From Candidatus Hydrogenedentota bacterium (GTDB lineage Bacteria > Hydrogenedentota > Hydrogenedentia > Hydrogenedentales > SLHB01): a DNA stretch of 64,000 bases. Position 1 is the first letter of the stretch. Each line of letters starts with the position of its first letter. The stretch is taken from positions 29,923-93,922 of the forward strand of contig JACRLJ010000106.1 of the NCBI GenBank assembly GCA_016215105.1. The letters run 5' to 3'. Shown here in pieces: positions 54,740-64,000 of the stretch. The notes beneath the pieces are model-generated. The model saw only the letters and a list, made by a program, of their open reading frames with translations. It was not told the origin of the DNA and did not search any database. The position numbers were made by a program, and so were the translations under genes.

Positions 54740-55079
54740 TCAACGATCCACGTTTCGGGATTCGGGTTTGAAAACGTCTGGAGTCTCTTGTGCATGATCC
54801 ACCTTCACTGCGATGATCGCATTCCGCCCAGATGCCGGCAAATACGCGCTCGAATGCCACAACACTCTAACCGGGACGAGCGTATTAGGCAAGCAAGCAC
54901 GGCTTGGCGCCAACGCGGAACAGGAGACTGATTGCGGCCCAATTGCGGCCCAATGTATATTGGCCTGGAAATAGGTCCAGTCGTCCGAGGGTACATGGGC
55001 CTCACGGAGGCACGGACCTTGGGCTACGTCTTGGCGATGCTATCGCGCGCACGCCAATGGCGAAGGGAGGATTGATAAC
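54740..55079. other. Divergent intergenic region with short tandem repeat
   Basis: About 340 nt. It contains a direct double copy of ATTGCGGCCCA (54932-54954), followed by another partial ATTGG palindrome. No gene is seen. Confidence 0.45.
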
Positions 55080-55304
55080 GTGGGTAGCCGATTGGTTCAA
55101 ATACTCGCCGCGTGCATTCTGGTCACCGGAGGGTTCGCGTGCGGCGGCGCAAGCAGGGGCAGCGAAGGCACGAACACGAAGGACCAACTGGAACGCATCA
55201 AGAAAGCGGACTCCGAAGGCAAGAAACTGGGCGCGAAACAGCGCGCACTACTTAACGAGAGCCGAGAAACGGAAACGGAAGATTCAGTCACCGGGAGCAA
55301 GTAA
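55080..55304 (+). CDS. Small putative lipoprotein
   Basis: A 74-residue protein. GTG start with GGAGG nine bases upstream. Hydrophobic residues 5-18 (LVQILAACILVTGG) and a cysteine at 21 suggest lipid attachment, although the lipobox GFAC is imperfect. The mature part is short, charged and disordered (Lys, Glu, Ser, Thr). No family recognised. It lies convergent to the prepilin-like gene. Confidence 0.6.
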   Translation: MGSRLVQILAACILVTGGFACGGASRGSEGTNTKDQLERIKKADSEGKKLGAKQRALLNESRETETEDSVTGSK

Positions 55305-55386
55305 CTTCCGGGCACTTGGACGCCGGCTAGAACGGTCGCTGTTTGACGCAGCGGTCTCGCCACGTACGAACGGAACGCGCGCGCCG

Positions 55387-56391
55387 CTACGGAAAGAACG
55401 CGTAGCCATCACTGAGCAACGGCCTGCTGACGACCCAGAGCGAGCCTGGGTACTTGGCGAACTCGACATGTCCGTCCATGAACATGACGTTCGTGCCTCC
55501 GGGAATATGGTTGAATCCCTCGTAAACAAAACCCGGATCGTAATCGCCGGCGTCGAAATTGATGTTGTCCCACGTCACGGCGACTGAACTCTGCGCGTGC
55601 GCCGACCCTGCGGGGTTGTTAATATCGGTGATAAGAAATCGTTCGGCGCCTTCCTTAAACCAGTACAATGATATCGTTTCTGCGGGGACCGCAGGGGATG
55701 CGCCGGTATGAGGCAGCACAACGCCGCTGATGTCCTTCCATTCGTTCGACCAATAGGCCGCCAGGTCGTCGACCTGGTCTGTGATGGCGACGGCATCCGC
55801 TGCGGTTAAGAGACGCTCACCCGGAATCATCCACCCCCAATACCGGTATTGGCAGAATACGGCTTGTACGTAGCAATAGGGATAATTCGGGTCGAAAACG
55901 GGCTTATCCCCGCGACACTTATTCTTATTGATCGCGGCGTCACCCCCGGCGGCGGCGACTTGACTCCCGATACCGGAGTAACCGGATTCTGGCCAGTATT
56001 TCCAATTGCCCTTTACTTCTTTACGGTAGCTCTGTGGAAACGGCTCCGTCGCTTGCCAATTGCCGGACGGACAAATAAGGACGTTCAGATCCGTCAGATA
56101 CTCAGGATAGATGTGGGGAACGTGGACTTGAGACCATACTCCAATAATGGTCGGCGCGGCCGGTGTGCCTGGATTTACGTTCGAGGACACGTGCCGCCAT
56201 GGCCACCTGCCGTTATGCTCCCCGGCAAACATCTTGAATGCGAGGCCCATCTGCTTCAGGTTGTTTTGGCAGCTCGCGCGGCGGGCCGCCTCACGAGCCC
56301 GCGCCAACGCCGGCAACAGAATCGCTGCTAGAATGCCAATGATGGCGATTACGACCAGCAATTCGATAAGTGTAAAGCCACGCTTACGCAC
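55387..56391 (-). CDS. Prepilin-like secreted protein with H-X9-DG motif
   Basis: A 334-residue protein of the large family that dominates the secretomes of planctomycete-like bacteria. It starts with a type IV prepilin signal (RKRG followed by [17 protein letters not shown], cleaved after the Gly), then a helical spine ([20 protein letters not shown]). The exported part ends with the H-X9-DG motif in [17 protein letters not shown]. It is probably assembled in, or exported by, a type II-like pseudopilus system and acts at the surface. The start is a GTG with GAGGAG upstream. Confidence 0.92.
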   Translation of the reverse strand: MRKRGFTLIELLVVIAIIGILAAILLPALARAREAARRASCQNNLKQMGLAFKMFAGEHNGRWPWRHVSSNVNPGTPAAPTIIGVWSQVHVPHIYPEYLTDLNVLICPSGNWQATEPFPQSYRKEVKGNWKYWPESGYSGIGSQVAAAGGDAAINKNKCRGDKPVFDPNYPYCYVQAVFCQYRYWGWMIPGERLLTAADAVAITDQVDDLAAYWSNEWKDISGVVLPHTGASPAVPAETISLYWFKEGAERFLITDINNPAGSAHAQSSVAVTWDNINFDAGDYDPGFVYEGFNHIPGGTNVMFMDGHVEFAKYPGSLWVVSRPLLSDGYAFFP

Positions 56392-56895
56392 CTATTGCTC
56401 TCCTCGCTCTAGAATCCATAAAAACAATACGCCTATCGCCGCTCGAATGACGGTCGGTCGGGACAAACTACACCCGCCCCTCGCCACAATTGCGGCGCTT
56501 GGACCCCGGCGAGAGAAAAGTCTGCTCTCGTCAGGTCATACACTACTCCACGAATAAGCGCGATCCCTGAGTCGCACCACGCCCCTTGACGACCTCGGTA
56601 GGCCCGCCCCCGAGCCTTCACGAAGCCAAATCCCTGATGGGATGAGCGTAGCTCAGGCAGGGGCGTATGTCAAGCGATTCTCGCGGAATACACAGGATCC
56701 TCGCATTGGGAGCCTGTGATATGGTAAAAGTACGGCCTAAAACGCAAATGATAGAGGAAGCCTGCAATTCAGACGCGTCCACGGCGGGCGCCTCTTTAGG
56801 CGCAGTTCGAGGATGACGCCAGGTCGTCCCGCGAAAGGACGTACGACTTAGATGAGCATGAGAGGCATTCGATCTTGCTTGGCCGGAGTCCGTGA
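56392..56895. other. Divergent intergenic region
   Basis: About 500 nt between divergent genes, with no supported gene. A GTAGCTCAGGCAGGGGCG phrase at 56648-56665 resembles a tRNA D-arm but has no matching acceptor or T-arm. Confidence 0.45.
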
Positions 56896-58149
56896 ATGGT
56901 AGTTTCACCTGACTCCAACACGCCCCTTCACCTGAAAAACCAAACATGCAAGCATTTCGGGGATTGCGGGGGGTGTCAGTGTCAAGATGTCCCGTATCAG
57001 GAGCAACTGCGGCTGAAATCTGCGACGCTGCGTGAGACCTTTCAGGAGTACTGGACGGGCGAGATTACCATCACACCGTCGCCGCAAGTTTGGCGTTACC
57101 GCAATCGGCTGGATTTCAATTTCGGGCGCAAACACTACCCGGAACCACCACCAAAGGACTTTGTGCGAGAGTCTGCGCTCGGATTCCGGCGGCGGGGACG
57201 CTGGTACTGGCCGGTCGATATCGAGGACTGTCTAATAGGTATGGAAGGCAATTCCCACCTGCTCGACGCGGTCCGGAGCTGGATGTACGATCAGGAACTC
57301 CACGCCTATGACCCGCGTTCCCACGAAGGAACGTTGCGGGCGCTGCTTGTCCGCGAGGGCAAGCGCACGGGACAGCGAATGGTCGTTCTGATCACGCGCG
57401 AGGCCCTCGCCGACCCGGACCGATTCGTTGAGGTCGTAAACGCGGCGAGCCCCGCCACGAGTATCTTTCAGGGTATCTTCACCGGAAAATCCGACATCGT
57501 CGCTGCAGATGACCTCCTATTGCTGCACGGCTCCCCCACTATCGACGAAGAATTGAGGATTCCCGATGACGACGCGGCGCGCGCGTTGCGCTTCCGTCTT
57601 TCGCCGTTCAGTTTTTTCCAGACCAATACCCTCGCCACCGAACGTCTCTACGGAACCATTCGCGCATGGGTGCGGAATCTCGGCGCGTCGATAGTCTACG
57701 ACCTCTACGGCGGATCGGGTGGCATTGCGTTCAGTTGCGCCGATCTCGTGCAACGCATCGAGTCGGTCGAGAGCGTCGAATCCGCGACACACGACGGCGC
57801 GCATAACGCCGAGGTCAACCAGATCACCAATGTCAGTTTCCACACCATGAACGTCGAGGACTATCTCCGGCGCTTGGCTGAACAGGGAACGCTCGAGTCG
57901 AATGCGGCGGTCATTCTCGATCCTCCGCGGGCCGGACTCCATCCCAAGGCAATTCGGGCCCTGCTCGAACTTAAGCCGCGCAACATTCTATACGTGTCGT
58001 GCAAGCCCTCGGTATTGGCGCAAGAGCTGAAATCGCTGGCGGAGATCTACGCGATACGGAAGCTATGGGCCGTGGACTTGTTTCCGCACACCCCTCACGT
58101 GGAGGCCGTCGCTTGGTTACAGGTGAAAGCATCGGCGGAGGAGGGGTAG
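56896..58149 (+). CDS. RlmD-like 23S rRNA uracil-5-methyltransferase
   Basis: A 417-residue class I SAM-dependent RNA methyltransferase of the TrmA/RlmD family. The [4Fe-4S] cysteines are C18, C24 and C27 (CKHFGDCGGC), with the fourth in VDIEDCLIG. SAM-binding YDLYGGSGGIAF, the catalytic-region DPPRAGLHP and the nucleophile near residue 367 in YVSCKPSVLA are all present, together with FFQTN. It would methylate a uracil of 23S rRNA to m5U. Slightly short but complete. The start at 56896 has GGAG about eight bases upstream. A small membrane protein follows. Confidence 0.92.
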   Translation: MVVSPDSNTPLHLKNQTCKHFGDCGGCQCQDVPYQEQLRLKSATLRETFQEYWTGEITITPSPQVWRYRNRLDFNFGRKHYPEPPPKDFVRESALGFRRRGRWYWPVDIEDCLIGMEGNSHLLDAVRSWMYDQELHAYDPRSHEGTLRALLVREGKRTGQRMVVLITREALADPDRFVEVVNAASPATSIFQGIFTGKSDIVAADDLLLLHGSPTIDEELRIPDDDAARALRFRLSPFSFFQTNTLATERLYGTIRAWVRNLGASIVYDLYGGSGGIAFSCADLVQRIESVESVESATHDGAHNAEVNQITNVSFHTMNVEDYLRRLAEQGTLESNAAVILDPPRAGLHPKAIRALLELKPRNILYVSCKPSVLAQELKSLAEIYAIRKLWAVDLFPHTPHVEAVAWLQVKASAEEG

Positions 58150-58188
58150 AATATCGGCAGTGTTGCCCAGCGCGTTGGAGGCTACGGC

Positions 58189-58563
58189 ATGTGGAAATTC
58201 ATCGTGGTGCCCGCTGGAACCCTGGTCCTGTTCATCGTTCTTTCAGTAGTGGGTAACGCCATCGAATCCCAAGGTCTGATTACGTCTCCGGAAGAACGCG
58301 CGAAGGCCGAGTCCATCGCAATTACGGCCGCGTTTGTCCTGTTCCTGGTGTTGGGATACTCGGTGGTCCCCTTGTTCGTCCGAGTCTTCATTCTCGGACA
58401 AGTCAAGATTGGCAACGGAGAATTCCCGCCAGTGAAGGCCCTTCGCCGGCACGAGAAGTATTTCGTGTTCGGGGTTTGGGCGTTCTTCACTATAGGACTG
58501 TTGATTGCGTTTCCCGCAATGGTCGCGGACGGATTCTTCCAAGTGGCGCCTGCCTCCAAATAG
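58189..58563 (+). CDS. Small membrane protein, three spans
   Basis: A 124-residue protein with three hydrophobic segments (about residues 5-23, 42-65 and 94-112) and a basic loop between. GGAGG is nine bases before the ATG. It follows the rRNA methyltransferase by 39 nt. No family recognised. Confidence 0.7.
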   Translation: MWKFIVVPAGTLVLFIVLSVVGNAIESQGLITSPEERAKAESIAITAAFVLFLVLGYSVVPLFVRVFILGQVKIGNGEFPPVKALRRHEKYFVFGVWAFFTIGLLIAFPAMVADGFFQVAPASK

Positions 58564-58615
58564 CGCGGAGAGGGGAAGGTAAGAGACGTTGGCTGCGCCC
58601 CAGGCGGAATAGAAG

Positions 58616-61078
58616 CTACGCGTCCAGTGTGAGCGGCCCCGATCCCGCAATGGGTGTGAACGATATGGCGCCGGGCTCGAGTCCGTTGGGCGCGTAGTAC
58701 AGGTCGGTCATCCGCTGAATCACCTGATCCGCAGACGCCTTCTTCGCCAACACCATCATGCACCCGCCAAGACCGGCGCCCGAAAGCTGCGCGCCAAGTA
58801 CACCCGGTGTCCCCAGCGCGACGTCCACCATACGATAAATCTCGGAAATGCTGCACGCGTATAGGCCGGGCTGCGCGTGCAGTTGACTGGCCACAGAACG
58901 TGGCGTATCCGCGTCGCGCAGATTCTCAATGTGGGTATGCATGGCGTTGTCACTGACGTCCACCGCAAACGCGTGACCTTCGCTATCGACAACGCGATCC
59001 CCGTTGTGGGAGATATTCATCTCCACGCCGAGTTGCTCCATCCGCCCCTCCTGAAGAAGCGTGAGGCAACGGGCGCTTCGGGCGCATTCCGCGACGCCGT
59101 AGAGCAGGCGCCCGCGCAGGTGATACTCCTCAGGCTGGCGATGAGTGGCGAAGTATTTCGCGCATAGCTCCTCGCCCAGTTCAGCGACGAGGTCTCCGGG
59201 AGTGATGCGTTCGGGGACCCGAAGCAGCAACCGGTAGATGTCCGCCGGGGAAATACCGAGACCTTCCGGGGAAATGTCCCGCAAGTGGTTGATCAGCGGC
59301 GCGTACTTCGGAAGACGCTTTCGGACCAGATGCACGGCAAATTCATAGGACGCCACCCGTTCGTTGAAGGTATCGCGCGCGCCTTCGGCCTTGCGCGCGT
59401 GGATGCGCGAGTTGCATATCACCAGCGAATAGTCCTTGGGGAACGGCACATAGCCCTTGATCGCGAATGGGAAAAAGGAAACATGGGCGACTTGTCCAAA
59501 CTGGCTCAGCTTTACCGCGGCGTGATCGGCGCTCCCGCCACGCGTCCCGACGAACCATTCGCCTTCGCCGCACACGTCCACCAAGTCGTGCGGTGACACG
59601 GCCAGATTGTTGGTCAAGACAAGCGCGTCCGCCATGGCCACTACCAACGCCGACGAGGAACTCAGGCCAGCCGCCATGGGAATGTCGCCGTCAATCACAC
59701 AATCAACGCCGTAAATTTGCCGATCTTTGAATTGCTGCTGCAAACGCAGCAACGGCGCTTTGAGATAGTTCCCCCAGTGGCCCTGCAAATCACGGACCAT
59801 TTGTACGACGGCGGCGCTATTGACAAATTCGACCCAGTCGTCGAGCCGCACCTTCTTGAGCAGATCGCCCTCGCTCAACTCCAACTCGTCGAAGTGGCCG
59901 CGATCCATGTTGCTCGCGCGCACACGCGCGTCGTCCCGGCCGCGCGCAACCATGATCTGTTCGCGGTCGATGGCCATAAGATTCACCGCCCCGCCGCGGT
60001 GATCGACGTGGCGGCCCATGAGATTCACCCGGCCTGGCGCCCGGATTATCGCGGCCTCGCCTTCGGAGCCGTAGCGATCCACAAATAGCTCAACCGCTTG
60101 AAGCAAGCGGGCGCGTTTCTCTTCCTGCAACTCCGGATGATCGCCGTATATGCCGATGAGCATCCGGTTGACGGCGGCGTCAGGACGCGATAGGAGTTGC
60201 GCCCACATTCTGGGCGATTTGAATACGCGCGGATCACGCTTGATTTCCGGGCCCGCTGCGATCCGGGATTTCTTCCGGAAATGCTCCTCGATTTCGAGCA
60301 ATTCCTGAGGATTGTTGAACGCCAGCACGTCGTCCGGATCGTCCACCGGCACAGCCAGCACCGTCTTTCCCGATTGAACCAGCAGGTCGATGCAGTCCGT
60401 AAGGTACTCTTCCGCCTGCACGTTATCGCGTCCAAGATGGTCTAACGCAGCAAACAGCGCCTCCGCGCGAAACAAGTACGTTGCCTGATTGACGCAGTGC
60501 GCTGACGCCTCGACTTGTTCCGCGGTCCAAGTCTCGCCATGCACGATCAACGTGCGTCCGACTTCCGCCGCATGCGTGATATCGGCCTTCTCGATACAAC
60601 ACAGCACATGCCCGGATTGGTCCGTCACAATCCGGCCAGCATCGGGCCACCGCTTTTTCGGAGCCACCAAGAGCGCCATGTCCACGCGCGAAGTCTCGAA
60701 CGCGTGAATAAGCTTGCGTAGCGCCCTCGGCTCCATGTTCTTGTCACCCGCGATAATCAGGACGCCTCCCGCGAACGCCGCGCTGCGTAATACCGCCACA
60801 CCTTGCTTCGCCGCGTGTCCTGTTCCCAGTAAGTCCGCCTGGTACGCATAGATCGCATTGGGAAACTTGGGTCCCACCTCATCCACTATCTTGCCCGCGA
60901 GATGACCCACCACGAGAATGTTCGGATTGATATCCAGGTCGCTTAAGCCGTCGAGCGTATGCAAGATCGCAGGCTTCCCCGCCACCGGGAAGCACACCTT
61001 TGGAATTCGCGATTTCCCCATGCGCCGCCCCTTGCCCGCGCACAGGATGACTGATGCAATGCCAAGTCGTTGTGTCAT
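58616..61078 (-). CDS. Bifunctional nucleotidyltransferase/GHMP sugar kinase fusion
   Basis: An 820-residue two-enzyme fusion. Residues 1-250 are a sugar-phosphate nucleotidyltransferase (ILCAGKGRRMGKS at 11-23, IAGDKNMEPRALR). Residues about 335-800 are a galactokinase-like GHMP kinase: APGRVNLMGRHVDHRGG near 345-362, ATP loop AAGLSSSSALV near 473, catalytic-Asp region TRGGSADHAAV, and motif 3 QLSGAGLGGCMM near 764. A single protein could phosphorylate a sugar at C1 and then add the nucleotide, as in other salvage fusions, but here the transferase comes first. The galactose-binding signature differs from GalK (GRHVDH rather than GEHTDY), so the sugar may not be galactose. The ATG at 61078 has an upstream purine-rich site. 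Confidence 0.9.
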   Translation of the reverse strand: MTQRLGIASVILCAGKGRRMGKSRIPKVCFPVAGKPAILHTLDGLSDLDINPNILVVGHLAGKIVDEVGPKFPNAIYAYQADLLGTGHAAKQGVAVLRSAAFAGGVLIIAGDKNMEPRALRKLIHAFETSRVDMALLVAPKKRWPDAGRIVTDQSGHVLCCIEKADITHAAEVGRTLIVHGETWTAEQVEASAHCVNQATYLFRAEALFAALDHLGRDNVQAEEYLTDCIDLLVQSGKTVLAVPVDDPDDVLAFNNPQELLEIEEHFRKKSRIAAGPEIKRDPRVFKSPRMWAQLLSRPDAAVNRMLIGIYGDHPELQEEKRARLLQAVELFVDRYGSEGEAAIIRAPGRVNLMGRHVDHRGGAVNLMAIDREQIMVARGRDDARVRASNMDRGHFDELELSEGDLLKKVRLDDWVEFVNSAAVVQMVRDLQGHWGNYLKAPLLRLQQQFKDRQIYGVDCVIDGDIPMAAGLSSSSALVVAMADALVLTNNLAVSPHDLVDVCGEGEWFVGTRGGSADHAAVKLSQFGQVAHVSFFPFAIKGYVPFPKDYSLVICNSRIHARKAEGARDTFNERVASYEFAVHLVRKRLPKYAPLINHLRDISPEGLGISPADIYRLLLRVPERITPGDLVAELGEELCAKYFATHRQPEEYHLRGRLLYGVAECARSARCLTLLQEGRMEQLGVEMNISHNGDRVVDSEGHAFAVDVSDNAMHTHIENLRDADTPRSVASQLHAQPGLYACSISEIYRMVDVALGTPGVLGAQLSGAGLGGCMMVLAKKASADQVIQRMTDLYYAPNGLEPGAISFTPIAGSGPLTLDA

Positions 61079-61221
61079 GGTCGGCAGTATAGCCGGAACG
61101 TGCGCCGGTCTGTCAAAGCGCGTCTCTCACTGGGCCGGCCATTGGGCTCGGCAAGTGGGCACTGGTCCCATCATCGTGACGCTAGCGCGCATCGGCGGAA
61201 TCCCGCCTTTCAGGCGATAGG

Positions 61222-63201
61222 TTAGAGTTCGCTAGTATCAATGTCGTGGTGGATGTTCCTAACCGCGGGAAGGTTCTGTCCACTCGTTATTGCGGATGGA
61301 ACGGCGCGGCGGTCTGGCCTGGGCCTGCTGGGAACGTACCCGCTGTCCGGCGCAGCCGCACCCGATTCTACGGCGCTGATCCTATTCCCGCCACCCACAA
61401 TACTGGCCAATTCGGTCACCAAGGTCTCCAGCCGCCTAGCCTCCGAGGCCAGTTCCTCGCTAGCAGAAGCAGCCTCCTCTGAACTGGCGGCGTTACCCTG
61501 CGTGACTTGGTCCATCTGAGTAACTGCCGTCGAAATATGGTCAATTCCTTGCGCTTGTTCGCTTGTCGCGGCGGTAACTTCGGCTACTAGCTGATCCACT
61601 TTCTGAGCCGAGTTCGCGATTTCCTCCAATATTGTGGCGACCTCACTGGATACCTTGACCCCGTTGTCGGCATTATGCTGCGCGCCCTCGATCAGGGTCG
61701 CCGTATTCTTGGCCGCCGCGGCGCTGCGCTGCGCCAGATTGCGCACCTCCTCGGCAACGACCGCGAACCCTTTTCCCGCATCACCCGCGCGCGCCGCTTC
61801 GACCGCTGCGTTGAGCGCCAGCAAGTTCGTCTGGAATGCGATCTCATCGATAGTCTTGAGAATCTTGGCGGTCTCGTCGGACGATTTTTTGATATCGCCA
61901 ATCGCGCTGGCCAGCCGCCGCATCGCCTCGCGCCCGCGTTCCGCCGCCTGCCGCGCCTCGGCCGCCGTCGAATTGGCCTGCTTGGCGCTTTCCGCGTTTT
62001 GGCGGGTCATCGAAGCCATTTCCTCGAGAGAAGCCGAGGTCTCCTCGAGGCTTGAAGCTTGTTCACTCGCTCCCTGCGCCATGGCCTGGCTCGATTGGGA
62101 CACTTGAGTGGCGGCGGAGTCCACTTGCGCAGCCGATTCCGCCAACCCATTGATTACGCGTTGGACCGGGCGCGTGATGGCGCGCGTAAGGCCCCAAGCG
62201 AAAAGCGTGCCCGCCACCAGGGCCGCTATCATTGAAACCAGGGAAATCCGTGTGAAAAGCGTCCCGTGCCGGGTCGAGGTGTCCGCGACTGCTACTTGCT
62301 CCGTGCGAGCCTGGTCGTTCAACTCTTGCATGGTGCTTGTAGCCGCCGTTTGTGACGCACGACAGGGCCCCATGACGCATTCCGTCATCTTCTGTTTCAT
62401 TTCGACAGGCTCGGCGGCAATCTGCCCGATCTTGTCAAAGTCTGCCAGCGTCGCTTCGGCGGATGAAACCATCTGCTCGGCGAACGTCTTCTTGGCCCCC
62501 TCGAAGTCGCCCGCGGATATCTGCCCCTTGATTGTCTTGACCGAATCGTGGAACGCCTGGTGATGCGGATAGACGTCCTTCAGCAGCGCCGCGATTTCCG
62601 GATTGCCAATCTTCTGCGTGGAAAGCCATTTCCCAAATCCGCACCCGGTGTGATCTTCGTGTCCTTCGAACACCTTGTGCGAGACGATCATATCCTGCAC
62701 AAGCGTCTCCAATTTGTAGTGGTCACCGCGAAATCGAAAGATGTGGGACGACAGCAGTTCCGGATTGCCGACCTGAAGCGCGTCAATGGACTTGCTCAAC
62801 TCAAACGCAACGTTGTTGTCATCCTGCCACTTTTTCCATTCGCCTTGAAACTTCTGCCATAGGGCAGCCATTTCCGGACTCAGGGGAAGCGCATTGAGCG
62901 CGTCAAAGGACTGCTTAACCTTTCCGCGCGCCTTCTCCACGTTCTCGTATTGACGCTTCCGGTCCGTTTCTGACATCCCCAGGTCCAGCAGACTGCGTTG
63001 TGCCACCTTGATGTCTAGAGCACGGCTTTCGAGAGACAACAAGTTGTCGCTGATCGGAATTTGCACATTCACAACTTGGTTCAGATCTGAGGCGCCTTTG
63101 CTCGCGCTATAGTACCCGAGCGCGCCCAGCGCCAACGCAACAACTATCAACAGGCCGAAGCCAAAACCGATTTTCGTTCCAAGTTTGATACTCTTCAGCA
63201 T
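61222..63201 (-). CDS. Methyl-accepting chemotaxis protein with CZB zinc-binding domain
   Basis: A 659-residue chemoreceptor. TM1 at about 10-28, an exported four-helix ligand region with a CZB domain at about 155-245 ([20 protein letters not shown], then [11 protein letters not shown] and HHQAFHD), TM2 at about 312-335, a HAMP-like linker, then a long signalling coiled coil with the hairpin tip [20 protein letters not shown] near 450-470. CZB domains bind zinc and sense zinc or oxidants. Here it lies in the extracytoplasmic region, whereas most CZB domains are cytoplasmic; the placement rests on the two predicted spans. AAGGAG is seven bases before the ATG. No CheR-binding pentapeptide at the end. 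Confidence 0.92.
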   Translation of the reverse strand: MLKSIKLGTKIGFGFGLLIVVALALGALGYYSASKGASDLNQVVNVQIPISDNLLSLESRALDIKVAQRSLLDLGMSETDRKRQYENVEKARGKVKQSFDALNALPLSPEMAALWQKFQGEWKKWQDDNNVAFELSKSIDALQVGNPELLSSHIFRFRGDHYKLETLVQDMIVSHKVFEGHEDHTGCGFGKWLSTQKIGNPEIAALLKDVYPHHQAFHDSVKTIKGQISAGDFEGAKKTFAEQMVSSAEATLADFDKIGQIAAEPVEMKQKMTECVMGPCRASQTAATSTMQELNDQARTEQVAVADTSTRHGTLFTRISLVSMIAALVAGTLFAWGLTRAITRPVQRVINGLAESAAQVDSAATQVSQSSQAMAQGASEQASSLEETSASLEEMASMTRQNAESAKQANSTAAEARQAAERGREAMRRLASAIGDIKKSSDETAKILKTIDEIAFQTNLLALNAAVEAARAGDAGKGFAVVAEEVRNLAQRSAAAAKNTATLIEGAQHNADNGVKVSSEVATILEEIANSAQKVDQLVAEVTAATSEQAQGIDHISTAVTQMDQVTQGNAASSEEAASASEELASEARRLETLVTELASIVGGGNRISAVESGAAAPDSGYVPSRPRPDRRAVPSAITSGQNLPAVRNIHHDIDTSEL

Positions 63202-63450
63202 ATGTCAACTCCTTGCTTGTCAGACGTGAGCCTCTCGGTCGAGGTGGGACACCCGGGTTGTACGGAAGCTGGGCGCTACCCTAGGAGGTGAAGGGAAGCA
63301 CTCCCGGAAGCGTTCGGGCAGGGCGCAAGCGGTACTCCCATCCCCGACTTTACAGATCGGTCCACACTGCAAACACGTGAAACTTCTCTCCCCCGGTCAC
63401 CCGGCGTATCCACTCACTCTGGGATTCACGCTCCAGGTTACCGTATACGA

Positions 63451-63482
63451 ATTATAGCACATTGTGAATTGATGATAGTCAA
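63451..63482 (-). promoter_or_regulatory. Candidate promoter of the chemoreceptor gene
   Basis: On the minus strand, an extended -10 box TGCTATAAT with a perfect TATAAT at 63451-63456, and TTGACT at 63477-63482. The 20-nt spacer is longer than usual, so the extended -10 may matter most. It predicts a leader of about 240 nt. Confidence 0.5.
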
Positions 63483-63592
63483 TGGGGGCCCGGCTTACCC
63501 CTGATTTCCCTTTACGAAGCGCCTTGCGCGGTGCTAGAGTGAATGATATGGGCGGGCGGTACCATTAGAACCGTCCCAAGAGGGAATGCCGC

Positions 63593-64000
63593 ATGAATAA
63601 GAGAGGGGTCCGTTGGCTCTACGCTGAACTGCCCGGATTGGTGTCCAAGGGCGTGCTGTCACGCGAGTCCGCCGCGTCGCTCCGCGAACACTATGGCGAG
63701 CTTCCGTCGTCCGTGGGACGGGGCGCCGCCGTTATTGTCTTGGCGGTCTTTGGGGCGCTCTTAATAGGCTTGGGCGTGATCCTCGTATTCGCGCACAATT
63801 GGCAGGATTTGTCGCGGCCCACGCGCGTAGTCTTGTCCCTGGCGCCGCTCATTCTCGCTCAATGCCTGGGCGGATGGGTGTTGTTGCGGGCGTCCGGTTC
63901 CACCGCCTGGAAGGAAGGCTCAGCCACAGCCATCATGCTGGCCGTTGCGGCGGCCATTTCACTCGTCGCTCAGACCTACAACATCTCCGGAGATCTTCCC
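63593..64000 (+). CDS. DUF2157 membrane protein, cut by window edge
   Basis: The first 136 codons are visible. A cytoplasmic helical start (GLVSKGVLSRESAASLREHYG) is followed by two membrane spans, with the family's FAHNWQDLSRPTRVVLSLAP and a third span, as in DUF2157 proteins. GAGGGA precedes the ATG. Function of the family is unknown. Confidence 0.85.
   Translation, partial: MNKRGVRWLYAELPGLVSKGVLSRESAASLREHYGELPSSVGRGAAVIVLAVFGALLIGLGVILVFAHNWQDLSRPTRVVLSLAPLILAQCLGGWVLLRASGSTAWKEGSATAIMLAVAAAISLVAQTYNISGDLP

Noticed and set aside
56648..56665. tRNA-like D-arm phrase
   Set aside because: No T-arm, anticodon stem or acceptor pairing could be found around it.

Overview
The window reads as GC-rich chromosomal DNA from a free-living, probably uncultured didermic bacterium. 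The gene content resembles planctomycete or verrucomicrobial relatives, and Candidatus Hydrogenedentota in particular: a class of prepilin-like protein with a C-terminal H-X9-DG motif, CxxC zinc-ribbon proteins with coiled-coil or TPR tails, dockerin and BNR exoproteins, GH78 and GH38 glycosidases, ADP-ribosylglycohydrolase and uroporphyrinogen-decarboxylase-like proteins near sugar genes, an ECF sigma factor fused to exported domains, and many dispersed intergenic repeats. This lineage call is inference; no rRNA or tRNA gene was seen.

Layout. 0-6 kb: a truncated exported protein, a carbon-nitrogen hydrolase, two zinc-ribbon proteins, a broken GT4 glycosyltransferase and an ACT-domain protein. 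6-17 kb: two glycosidase-like exoenzymes, a frame-broken BNR/dockerin exoprotein, a broken zinc alcohol dehydrogenase, a methyltransferase and an odd REC-Hpt-GGACT fusion. 17-24 kb (mostly minus strand): a pilin-like protein, an unknown acidic protein, membrane proteins, a BtrH-like protein and a broken GT83-type glycosyltransferase. 24-34 kb is a signalling island: an ECF sigma factor overlapping a membrane VWA protein, a divergent hybrid histidine kinase with PAS repeats, and a 974-residue ECF sigma factor fused through one membrane span to about seven exported beta-sandwich repeats. 35-49.5 kb holds two divergent gene runs for extracellular sugar use. The minus run is a hypothetical protein, a UroD-like protein, an OmpA-like protein and an ADP-ribosylglycohydrolase. 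The plus run is a redoxin-sialidase, a GH38 alpha-mannosidase, a YetA-like protein and an alpha/beta hydrolase. 49.6-52.4 kb carries a complete GAF-AAA+ sigma-54 activator, then a paralogue that has lost the residues for ATP hydrolysis and sigma-54 contact and has a consensus -24/-12 promoter in front. 52.6-64 kb: a transporter, an AlsE/Rpe epimerase, a small lipoprotein, a prepilin-like protein, an RlmD-like rRNA methyltransferase, a nucleotidyltransferase-sugar kinase fusion, a CZB chemoreceptor and the start of a DUF2157 protein.

Two features run across the whole window. First, intergenic spaces are full of repeats: three 9-bp-period pyrimidine tracts, three copies of one hairpin, a 44-nt dispersed repeat in two copies, a 94-nt direct repeat, and a 40-nt element upstream of two exported-protein genes. 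Second, at least five genes carry internal deletions or frame breaks (GT4, dockerin protein, alcohol dehydrogenase, GT83, transporter). They may be real decay or assembly artefacts, and reads would have to decide. The best candidates for undescribed biology are the membrane-tethered ECF sigma factor, the sigma-54 activator with its inactive partner, and the REC-Hpt-GGACT fusion.
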